DNA from: JAEUMD01 sp036768475 | Lineage (GTDB): Bacteria; Pseudomonadota; Alphaproteobacteria; Rhizobiales; Hyphomicrobiaceae | Length of the DNA: 64,000 nucleotides | Assembly (NCBI GenBank): GCA_036768475.1 | Contig: DAIPMW010000015.1 | Coordinates: 27,930-91,929 of the forward strand | Direction: 5' to 3' | Shown here: positions 56,753 through 64,000 of the stretch, in pieces | How the letters are laid out: the number at the start of each line of letters is the position of its first letter | Position numbering within the stretch: the stretch's first letter is position 1 | Program-made: the position numbers and the translations under genes | Notes under the pieces: generated by a model | Database searches by the model: none | What the model saw: the letters and a program-made list of their open reading frames with translations, nothing else | Told to the model about the DNA's origin: nothing

Positions 56753-59185
56753 ATGGAAAAAGTCGTCCGCATATCGCAAGCCGCCAAGAAGGCGGATGCC
56801 GGACATGCGCATTCAGCGCATAGCTGCAGTTGTCATGACCGTAGCCATCACACCGCATCCCAACCCGGGACCGTGACTTACATCTGTCCGATGCATCCCG
56901 AGGTGCGTTCCAACAAGCCGGGAGATTGTCCGAAATGCGGCATGCACTTGGTTCCAGAGGCTGAGGTCGAGGCGCATGGCCACGACCACGCTGCCCATTC
57001 TCATGACGGGCATCAAGATGCGGCCAATGGCGGGCGATATGACACGGTTCCAGCCGGATATTCCGGGCCCGTCTATACCTGCCCTATGCATCCTCAAGTG
57101 CGACAGATCAAGCCAGGCTCTTGCCCGCTATGCGGCATGGGCCTGCAACTGGAAAGCGGATCGGCAGTTGAGGAAGCCCCTAACCCCGAATTGGTGGACT
57201 TCACTCGGCGGCTCTGGGTCGGCATTGCGCTGACCCTACCGCTACTGGTGCTGACCATGTCGCCGTTTTTCGGGTTCACCGGAATCCGGGCTTTTCTCGG
57301 CGAGCGCGCGTCGCAGTGGAGTGAACTCGCCCTCGCCACGCCGGTGATCCTGTGGTCCGGGTGGCCGTTCTTTGAGCGCGGCTACATGTCGTTCCGCTCA
57401 ATGAACCTCAATATGTTCAGCCTAATCGCCATGGGCGTCGGCGCCGCCTTCTTGTTCAGCATCGTTGCTGTATCGGTGCCGCAGATCTTCCCGGCCGGTT
57501 TTCGCGATGATGAAGGCCATGTTGGCGTCTATTTCGAAGCGGCAGCAGTAATCGTAACCCTGGTCCTGCTCGGCCAGGTGATGGAACTGCGGGCCCGCGA
57601 AGGCACGGGCAAAGCGATCCGCGCTCTGCTTGATCTGGCGGCAAAGACGGCACTGGTCGTTCGCCCGGATGGCCGCGAGGAGGAAATTCCGCTGGAGGAG
57701 GTGCAAGTGGGTGACCACATCCGCGTGCGTCCCGGTGACAAGGTGCCGGTCGATGGCGTGGTGATCGATGGCCGCTCGTCGGTGGACGAGTCCATGATCT
57801 CGGGCGAGCCGGTGCCAGTCGAGAAGGTTGCGGGTGACACCCTGACCGGAGCGACCATCAATGGAACTGGCAGTCTTGTCATGGAGGCGCTGCGCGTCGG
57901 CGCCGATACTATGTTGAGCCAGATCGTCGAAATGGTCTCGAACGCGCAGAAGAGCCGTGCACCGATCCAGAAGTATGCCGACCAAGTCTCTGGGCTGTTT
58001 GTTCCGGCGGTCATCGGCATTGCCGTTCTTTCGTTCATAGGATGGGCGATTTGGGGTCCCACGCCCGCTCTGTCCTATGCCCTTGTTTCGGCCGTGGCGG
58101 TTCTCATCATTGCCTGCCCTTGCGCCCTTGGACTTGCCACGCCTATGTCGATCATGACGGCTACGGGTCGCGGTGCGCAGGCAGGTGTGCTCATCAAGAA
58201 CGCCGAGGCACTGGAGCGCTTTGAGAAAGTTGACACCTTGATCGTCGACAAGACCGGCACTCTGACCGAGGGTAAGCCCAGACTGGTTGCGGTGCTCCCA
58301 GTGGCTGGACACGATGAGGCGGAGGTTCTGCGCCTTGCAGCGTCGCTTGAGCGGGGATCCGAGCATCCCCTCGCCGAAGCGATCGTCCGCGGTGCGGAAG
58401 AGCGCGGGATTGCTACGGCATCGACCGAGGATTTCGAGGCCATCACAGGGAAAGGCGTGAAGGGAAAGGTCGACGGCAAATCTGTGGCTCTCGGCAATAC
58501 CAAGCTGATTGTCGATCTCGGTCTCGACGTCGGCGACTTGACCGCCAAGGCCAATAACCGTCGGGACGAAGGCGAAACGGTCATGTTCGTCGTGCTGGAA
58601 GGTGAGGTGGCCGGGCTCGTTTGCGTCGCCGATCCGGTGAAGGAGACGACCCCCGCCGCGCTTAAGGCACTTCATGATCTCGGATTCCGGATCATCATGG
58701 CAACAGGCGACAACGAGCGCACTGCAAAGGCTGTGGCGGGGCGGCTGGGCATCGACGAGATTCGCGCCGATGTACTGCCGGAAGACAAGGCGCGCATCAT
58801 AAGCGACTTGCAGGCGCATGGTCGTAAGGTTGCTATGGCCGGCGACGGCGTGAACGACGCCCCCGCACTTGCGCAAGCAGACGTTGGCATTGCCATGGGT
58901 ACGGGAGCGGACGTCGCCATCGAGAGCGCCGGTTTTACACTGGTGAAGGGTAACCTCGACGGCATCGTTCGTGCACGTCGGCTGTCCCGAGCAACGATGC
59001 GCAACATTCGCCAGAATCTGTTCTTTGCGCTCGTCTACAACGCTGCCGGTGTGCCGATTGCGGCCGGCATTCTCTACCCGTTCCTTGGCATCTTGATCGG
59101 ACCCATTTTCGCAGCGTTTGCAATGAGCGCGTCGTCGATCTCCGTCGTACTCAACGCGCTGCGGCTGCGAACAGTGCGCGTCTGA
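56753..59185 (+). CDS. copA: CopA-type copper-exporting P1B ATPase
   Basis: An 810-residue heavy-metal ATPase. The N-terminus is His-rich (HAHSAHSCSCHDRSHH, HGHDHAAHSHDGHQ) and carries two heavy-metal-binding repeats (CPMHPEVRSNKPGDCPKCGM and CPMHPQVRQIKPGSCPLCGM) in place of CXXC-type HMA domains. The pump core has all motifs: IACPCALGLATP, DKTGTLTEG, HPLAEA, MATGDNERTA, GDGVNDAPALA. The CPC motif marks Cu(I)/Ag(I) specificity. GGAAGGG precedes ATG 56753. It is followed by a beta-propeller gene. No CueR gene is seen next to it. Confidence 0.92.
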   Translation: MEKVVRISQAAKKADAGHAHSAHSCSCHDRSHHTASQPGTVTYICPMHPEVRSNKPGDCPKCGMHLVPEAEVEAHGHDHAAHSHDGHQDAANGGRYDTVPAGYSGPVYTCPMHPQVRQIKPGSCPLCGMGLQLESGSAVEEAPNPELVDFTRRLWVGIALTLPLLVLTMSPFFGFTGIRAFLGERASQWSELALATPVILWSGWPFFERGYMSFRSMNLNMFSLIAMGVGAAFLFSIVAVSVPQIFPAGFRDDEGHVGVYFEAAAVIVTLVLLGQVMELRAREGTGKAIRALLDLAAKTALVVRPDGREEEIPLEEVQVGDHIRVRPGDKVPVDGVVIDGRSSVDESMISGEPVPVEKVAGDTLTGATINGTGSLVMEALRVGADTMLSQIVEMVSNAQKSRAPIQKYADQVSGLFVPAVIGIAVLSFIGWAIWGPTPALSYALVSAVAVLIIACPCALGLATPMSIMTATGRGAQAGVLIKNAEALERFEKVDTLIVDKTGTLTEGKPRLVAVLPVAGHDEAEVLRLAASLERGSEHPLAEAIVRGAEERGIATASTEDFEAITGKGVKGKVDGKSVALGNTKLIVDLGLDVGDLTAKANNRRDEGETVMFVVLEGEVAGLVCVADPVKETTPAALKALHDLGFRIIMATGDNERTAKAVAGRLGIDEIRADVLPEDKARIISDLQAHGRKVAMAGDGVNDAPALAQADVGIAMGTGADVAIESAGFTLVKGNLDGIVRARRLSRATMRNIRQNLFFALVYNAAGVPIAAGILYPFLGILIGPIFAAFAMSASSISVVLNALRLRTVRV

Positions 59186-59293
59186 CGACGGAAAAGGTGC
59201 GCCCATGCCGAACAGTCAAAATTGCCTCACATTCACTTTCCGAAGGAAGCAACCGCAAGTCGGGACAGGTCCAAGCGAAAAGGAGACCCAATA

Positions 59294-60361
59294 ATGTTAC
59301 GAACAACTCTGATTGCCTCAGCGATGCTGCTGGTTCTGGCGAACGTGCCAGCGTTGGCAGGAGGTTCTGCGCGCGTCTACATCCCGCTTGGCGGTAGCAA
59401 TGCCATCATCATCGTTGATCCGCAGACCTCGGCGATTACTGGCAAGATCGAGGGCATTCCAAATGCGCATGGCCTTGCAAAGACGCCCGACGGTCTCTAC
59501 CTGATTGCGGGTCGCAATGACGAGCAGAAGGCCGGCTCCTCTGCGCCCGAGAAGCCTGCTGCGGTCTCTGCCGACGAACACGCCGCCCATCACGCAAAGC
59601 GCGCTGACGGCAAGGGCAAGAACACGGGCGTCGTCAGCACCGTGTCCGTGATCCGCCTCAAGGATCAGACCGTCGTCAGGCACATCGACGTACCCGGTGC
59701 CGTCCATCACGTGGCGGTTAATCCCCAAGGCACGCTTGCCATAGTGACCCACCCACACCAGGACGCGATCAGTCTCATCGATCTTGGATCCTATGAGGTC
59801 GCAGCAACCATTGCGACGGGCCCAATGCCCAACTACGCAGCTTTCAGCCCCGACGGACAACACGCCTATGTTTCCAATGCAGGCAACGACACAGTCAGCG
59901 ACCTCGATGTTGGAAAGAGAATAGTTCTACAGAACATACCGGTGGGTGAAAGCCCCGAACATCTCGTCCTGTCGAAGGATGGCAAGCGCCTCTTCGTGAA
60001 CAACATCAACAGCGGAACCGTCTCGGCCATAGATGTCGATGCCGGTAGCGTCTCACACACGTACCGTGTGGGCTCCACTCTACACGGCATCGATCTTTCC
60101 GACGACGAAAAGACGCTTTACGTCGCTGTTCTTGGTGACGACGTCATCGCGGCGATCGATGTAGCCAGCGGCAAGCTGCGCACAACCAAACTTGGTCCGG
60201 CTCCCTACCACTTGGCGGCAATTCGTGGCACTGGACGTGTTTTTGTCTCAAGCGCACAGGAACCCAAAGTCTGGGTGCTGGATGGAACGAGCCTCAAGGT
60301 CGTCGGCGAGATCGCCATCGGAGGCAAGGGGCACCAGATGGTGCAAGTCTCCGCCCAATAG
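59294..60361 (+). CDS. YncE-like secreted seven-bladed beta-propeller
   Basis: A 355-residue protein with a signal peptide (LIASAMLLVLANVPALA) and repeated YncE-type blades: NAIIIVDPQTSAITGKIEG, VHHVAVNPQGTLAIVTHP, PNYAAFSPDGQHAYVSNAGNDTVSDLD, PEHLVLSKDGKRLFVNNINSGTVSAIDV, LHGIDLSDDEKTLYVAVLGDDVIAAID. One loop is His-rich (DEHAAHHAKRADGK). AAAAGGAGA before ATG 59294 sets the start. It follows copA by 108 bases and may bind metal or a cell-envelope ligand; no enzymatic motif. Confidence 0.85.
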   Translation: MLRTTLIASAMLLVLANVPALAGGSARVYIPLGGSNAIIIVDPQTSAITGKIEGIPNAHGLAKTPDGLYLIAGRNDEQKAGSSAPEKPAAVSADEHAAHHAKRADGKGKNTGVVSTVSVIRLKDQTVVRHIDVPGAVHHVAVNPQGTLAIVTHPHQDAISLIDLGSYEVAATIATGPMPNYAAFSPDGQHAYVSNAGNDTVSDLDVGKRIVLQNIPVGESPEHLVLSKDGKRLFVNNINSGTVSAIDVDAGSVSHTYRVGSTLHGIDLSDDEKTLYVAVLGDDVIAAIDVASGKLRTTKLGPAPYHLAAIRGTGRVFVSSAQEPKVWVLDGTSLKVVGEIAIGGKGHQMVQVSAQ

Positions 60362-60617
60362 GGCTGCGGCACTTTGCGACGGCAATCGCGAATCTGGCTC
60401 GCCGTTAATCGTCGCGGGAGGCAGATCGTGTGAATGCTTGGTGGCCGCTGGCGCCGTAGGAAAGTTTGTACTGTGCCAGCGGTATCGACACCGTATTCAC
60501 GCGCGAATGAACTTAGTGACCATCACTACCAATACCGTAGCTGCGTCATTGGTTTTCGAACCACTGCAGAGCACGGCTCGCACGTGATGCTGAAATAGGC
60601 TGAGGAAGAATGCCCAC

Positions 60618-60839
60618 ATGACAGAGCATCATAACAAGTCGAGAGAGAAATCTGGTGGCTGGCGTTTCTGGCGGTCACCGTACTGGATGGCCGTGTCAGT
60701 GTTTCTCGGGACGGCTGGCCTACTCCTGATCTACGAGCATCGCACGCACCTCATTGTTGGGAATGAAGGCCTTCTTGCGGTTCTGGCCATATGCGCTGCC
60801 GTACTTGTCCATCTATTCAGATTCGGCAGGAACAACTGA
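60618..60839 (+). CDS. DUF2933 membrane protein
   Basis: A 73-residue protein with two hydrophobic segments (SPYWMAVSVFLGTAGLLLIYEHRTH and LLAVLAICAAVLVHLFRFG), the DUF2933 pattern, including EHRTHL. DUF2933 genes are usual next to isoprenylcysteine-methyltransferase-like genes and copper ATPases. It ends 21 bases before that methyltransferase gene. Confidence 0.85.
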   Translation: MTEHHNKSREKSGGWRFWRSPYWMAVSVFLGTAGLLLIYEHRTHLIVGNEGLLAVLAICAAVLVHLFRFGRNN

Positions 60840-60859
60840 GCAAAAGGATATGGGCTGTC

Positions 60860-61531
60860 ATGAGCGAACACGGTTCCGCCTATGGCCTCTGGCTCCTCGT
60901 TATCGTCAACTCGGCGATTTTCATCATGTTCGCGTTCAGCTTCTTCAAGCCGCAGACTGCGCGGGATTGGCGCTCGTTTGGTGCCTTCAGTGCGTTCCTC
61001 GTCGCCCTATTTACCGAAATGTACGGTTACCCGCTCACGATCTATTTTTTGTCGGGATGGCTGCAAAGCAATTACCCGGGCATCGATTGGTTTGCTCACG
61101 ATTCCGGACACCTCCTGGAAATGTTGTTCGGCTGGAAGACCAATCCCCATTTTGGCCCATTCCACCTTCTGAGTTTTGTCTTCATAGTAGGCGGCTTCAT
61201 CCTGTTGTCCGCTGCATGGCGCGTTCTCTACCAGGCCCAACAATCCGGCACGCTGGCGCAGACCGGTCCTTATGCCTACGTCCGCCATCCGCAATACGCC
61301 GGCTTCGTTCTGGTCCTGATTGGCTTCCTGTTTCAGTGGCCGACCATACTCACGCTCCTCATGTTCCCGGTTCTGTTGGTCATGTACTGGCGATTGGCGC
61401 TAAGCGAGGAGCGGGAGGTCGAGGCCGAGTTGGGGGAAGTTTACCGCCGCTACGCGCAACGCGTACCCCGGTTCGTGCCGCGGTTGCGGGATCTGCTCGA
61501 TCGACGAGGGTACCAGGATGACCGACGGTGA
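60860..61531 (+). CDS. Isoprenylcysteine carboxyl methyltransferase-family membrane protein
   Basis: A 223-residue multi-pass protein. The N-terminal part has three hydrophobic segments. The C-terminal SAM-binding pattern is TGPYAYVRHPQYAGFVLVLIGF, then MYWRLALSEEREVEAELGEVYRRYAQRVPRFVPRL. This matches the ICMT/PEMT family, whose bacterial members methylate small hydrophobic substrates or lipids. It is paired with DUF2933, as often seen in metal-resistance regions. Confidence 0.85.
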   Translation: MSEHGSAYGLWLLVIVNSAIFIMFAFSFFKPQTARDWRSFGAFSAFLVALFTEMYGYPLTIYFLSGWLQSNYPGIDWFAHDSGHLLEMLFGWKTNPHFGPFHLLSFVFIVGGFILLSAAWRVLYQAQQSGTLAQTGPYAYVRHPQYAGFVLVLIGFLFQWPTILTLLMFPVLLVMYWRLALSEEREVEAELGEVYRRYAQRVPRFVPRLRDLLDRRGYQDDRR

Positions 61532-61715
61532 CGCACCAGGAACAATATCGGCGATCCTCACGGACCCATCTTATCGCGATCGATGCGATTTCGTATCGGA
61601 ACAGCGAACCCGAGTTGGACCAAGGTCCGTCCGACATTTCTATCCGGAAAGTGTTCAATTGCTGAGAGCAGGCAACCAAATGCCCCCCCCAATTGGCAGA
61701 TAAGTCATTCGCTCC

Positions 61716-63056
61716 ATGAAAGTGCAGTATCAACGCAACAGCATCACTTTGCTCAACGCGATATCGATGGGCACGGGCATAATGATTGGCGCAGGCATTT
61801 TTGCGCTTACCGGTCAAATCGCTGAACTCGCGGGCCCATGGTTTCCGATTTCCTTTATCGCAGGCGCAGTCATCACTGCTTTCAGCGCGTACACCTACGT
61901 GAAAATGTCGAATGCATTCCCGTCCGCGGGAGGTATTGCCATGATATTGCAGAAGGCCTACGGCCCTGGGGCGATCACAGCAGCGGCCGCAATGCTCATG
62001 GCGCTATCAATGGTGATCAACGAGAGCCTCGTTGCACGAACCTTTGGCACCTATGCATTGCGCCCGTTCGCAATTAGCGCTGACAGCATCCTTGTACCGA
62101 TCCTTGGTGTCGGGCTGATCGTGTTCGCCTATCTGGTCAATGTTTCCGGCAACCGCTCCATCGGCATCCTCTCGCTGGTCTTGGCTCTCATTAAGATAGG
62201 TGGCATCGCGCTGTTTGGCATTGCAGCGCTGTGGGCTGGTGGGTTGCACTTGGAGGCGTCAACAAGCATCTCACATGACTCCTGGCTTGCCGGATTCATT
62301 GCTTCGATTGCCCTATCGATTCTCGCCTTCAAGGGGTTCACCACGATAACCAACAGCGGCGCTGAAATCGTCGATCCTCACCGCAACGTCGGGCGCACGA
62401 TCGTATACTCAATACTCATTTGCGTTGTTGTATACCTTCTCGTGGCATTCGCAGTCGGTGCAAATTTGTCTATCGACGAAATTGTCGCGGCCAAGGATTA
62501 TTCACTGGCACAAGCCGCAGAACCGGCACTCGGTCCTAGCGGATTCTATCTCACTGTTGCTCTTGCCATTGTGGCGACCGCCTCGGGCCTTCTCGCAAGT
62601 GTGTTTGCCGTCTCACGCATGCTTGCCATGCTGACCGACATGAAACTGATACCGCATAGCCATTTCGGTATGTCCGGTCCGATCCAAGAGCATACACTTG
62701 TCTATACCGTCGTCATTGCGGCTCTGCTGACCGTGTTCTTCGACCTCAGTCGGATCGCTTCGCTTGGCGCCTTCTTCTATCTCATTATGGACATTTTGAT
62801 TCACTGGGGTGTCTATCGATCTCTGCGGCAAGAAATTGGCGCACAGGGATGGGTCCTCATCTCGGCAATTGCGCTCGATGCCATTGTGCTCCTGACATTC
62901 GCCGCCAAAAAGCTGCAATACGACCCGTTGATCGTGATCGTCGCAATAGCAGCAATCATTGCCGTGTTCCTATTTGAGCGCATCTACCTGTCACGCTGGA
63001 CGGCAGAGCCCCAACCAAGTGATCATGACAAATCTATGGGTGGTGGCCGGCACTGA
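61716..63056 (+). CDS. APC-family amino acid permease
   Basis: A 446-residue transporter with about 12 hydrophobic segments. It shows the APC signatures GTGIMIGAGIFALTGQIAELAGP in the first helix and NAFPSAGGIAMILQKAYGPG. A Gly-rich gate is visible around SIALSILAFKGFTTITNSGAEIVDPHRNVGRTI. The substrate cannot be told. It is preceded by a 184-base gap with only a doubtful 61-residue frame. Confidence 0.88.
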   Translation: MKVQYQRNSITLLNAISMGTGIMIGAGIFALTGQIAELAGPWFPISFIAGAVITAFSAYTYVKMSNAFPSAGGIAMILQKAYGPGAITAAAAMLMALSMVINESLVARTFGTYALRPFAISADSILVPILGVGLIVFAYLVNVSGNRSIGILSLVLALIKIGGIALFGIAALWAGGLHLEASTSISHDSWLAGFIASIALSILAFKGFTTITNSGAEIVDPHRNVGRTIVYSILICVVVYLLVAFAVGANLSIDEIVAAKDYSLAQAAEPALGPSGFYLTVALAIVATASGLLASVFAVSRMLAMLTDMKLIPHSHFGMSGPIQEHTLVYTVVIAALLTVFFDLSRIASLGAFFYLIMDILIHWGVYRSLRQEIGAQGWVLISAIALDAIVLLTFAAKKLQYDPLIVIVAIAAIIAVFLFERIYLSRWTAEPQPSDHDKSMGGGRH

Positions 63057-63157
63057 TGTCCGACGCACACGTAAGGTTGAGGCGCCGGAGGACCCAATCC
63101 AAGCCGTGTGCGACGACCTTTCGGAACAGACACGAGGCGCCAGTCCTTCCATTGCCG

Positions 63158-63844
63158 CTAACAAAAAAGTTCCGGGCATTCCCGTTTACACTTGTTTCTT
63201 GCAATGATGTAAATGAGATGAATGGTGCCAAGCCCGGCGAGCAAGCAAAAAAATGAAATATATGCGTACCTAAGAAAGAGCCAGACGGTTGCGACGACCA
63301 AGATAAGGGTCACGCCGAAAAGACGCATATGAAGATAGCGTGACAGCATAGGTGGGGTGATGATCAAAACGAGATATATGAAGTATGTTGCCTCTCGAGG
63401 CATGAAATAGTCCAGGAACATCGTGTCTTCATAAGAGATGGATTGTCGATTTATCGCTACCCGGACCCAATCGGGATTGATGAGGTGTGGCACATAAAGG
63501 AGCAACCCGAAGAGCATTCCCGCAAGTGCAAAAGCCAAAAGCACTCTTCTGCGCTGACTGTGTGGCGGTTCGAGCACGTACGTGCTGAACGGAATCCACG
63601 TTGGCCACATCAGCCAAGAAAATAGAATGAACCCCATAGCGCCCCACCAGACCATGGCCGGATCCGCTGTATCCAGCCCCATCCACACGTGGCCCTCCAT
63701 AAACTGCTGCAGCCCCGCGAGGACAGGCATCATGGCAACGGGCATATATCGCAAGTTTACATTTCGGGCTTTCCAAACGGCGTAAACGCCACCAGAGACC
63801 AATACGGTTGCTGCGGTGAAGCTCGCCGTTTGAGAAAAGCACAT
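63158..63844 (-). CDS. DUF6629 membrane protein
   Basis: A 228-residue seven-TM-like protein beginning MCFSQTASFTAATVLVSGGVYAVWKARNV, followed by LAGLQQFMEGHVWMGL and a long series of hydrophobic segments. The opening and the EG-H-W motif match DUF6629, small integral membrane proteins of unknown role. It is convergent with the permease gene. The last 156 bases of the window (63845-64000) hold nothing I could support. Confidence 0.82.
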   Translation of the reverse strand: MCFSQTASFTAATVLVSGGVYAVWKARNVNLRYMPVAMMPVLAGLQQFMEGHVWMGLDTADPAMVWWGAMGFILFSWLMWPTWIPFSTYVLEPPHSQRRRVLLAFALAGMLFGLLLYVPHLINPDWVRVAINRQSISYEDTMFLDYFMPREATYFIYLVLIITPPMLSRYLHMRLFGVTLILVVATVWLFLRYAYISFFCLLAGLGTIHLIYIIARNKCKRECPELFC

Positions 63845-64000
63845 TGCACTTCACCTCTTGTGTCAGAGCGTACCTGGCTCTTTGCTCTATTCTTCTACCA
63901 TACCATCAATGTTGCATCGAGTTAGGATCGGCGCAAAGTCTGCTCGACGACTGCTATAAAAGAGATGCGAAACCTTGAACGGCGACTTGTCATTGCTTTG

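Noticed and set aside
61518..61703. 61-codon frame overlapping the methyltransferase stop
   Set aside because: Overlap could mean coupling, but no signal, domain or composition supports a protein.

Overview
The window looks like a metal- and stress-tolerance region from an alphaproteobacterium, most probably a Rhizobiales (Mesorhizobium/Aminobacter-like) genome or large replicon. This rests on the GC-rich coding, a rhizobial Porin_2-type porin, an ECF sigma factor paired with a DUF1109 (NrsF) anti-sigma factor, the DUF3489/DUF2924/serine-recombinase module and the ParB-methylase/DUF5681 module. No rRNA, housekeeping tRNA or replication origin was seen.

Layout. (1) 1-7901: a bufferin-type RiPP operon on the minus strand (DUF2282 precursor, DUF692 MNIO enzyme, DUF2063 partner, DoxX), followed by a YiiX-like papain-fold gene; a porin; an atypical OmpR regulator; and a SigF-NrsF-like ECF system with a DUF302 protein. 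Two promoter-like sites of the form GTAAC(C/T)-N16-CGAA, the pattern I recall for Caulobacter SigF, lie upstream of the bufferin precursor and of an unannotated 46-residue secreted peptide. (2) 7982-16748: a TetR/AhpD-like pair; a mer-like locus without merA; two TetR-linked sulfur-transfer loci (TusA, DsrE-like, flavin oxidase and reductase); and a secreted carboxymuconolactone decarboxylase-like protein. Each TetR has visible palindromic operators. (3) 16991-26695: a CadC-like regulator; an OmpR regulator beside a 5'-truncated hybrid kinase; and an operon of two di-haem peroxidases, a Rieske subunit and an AioA/IdrA-type molybdopterin oxidoreductase. The peroxidases point to the iodate reductase (Idr) type rather than classical arsenite oxidase. 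The second peroxidase carries two frameshifts. (4) 26843-34020: Cus-type copper/silver efflux genes (adaptor and RND pump, no outer-membrane factor), small membrane genes, and a decayed mer fragment.

(5) 34624-42590: mobile DNA, with a DUF3489/DUF2924/large serine recombinase module, a 1.6-kb IS1182-like element, a 21-bp tandem repeat and a ParB-DNA methylase/DUF5681 operon followed by a leftover methylase tail. (6) 42899-51639: a tightly packed nine-gene minus-strand operon joining YHS proteins, DUF5676, DUF3141, acetate kinase, phosphate acyltransferase, a PHA-synthase-like enzyme, a flavoprotein and FabI. (7) 51773-63844: an ECF sigma factor with a cysteine-rich tail; a frameshifted CBS-BON protein; a cyclopropane synthase; a Rieske gene broken by a stop codon; a CopA-type ATPase; a YncE-like propeller; small membrane proteins; an APC permease; and a DUF6629 protein.

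The genes fit together as an accessory island for copper, mercury, oxyanion and redox stress. Several genes carry frameshifts or stop codons (second peroxidase, CBS-BON, Rieske PetA, second GDCCVxC gene), so the region is either partly decaying or contains sequencing errors at those points.
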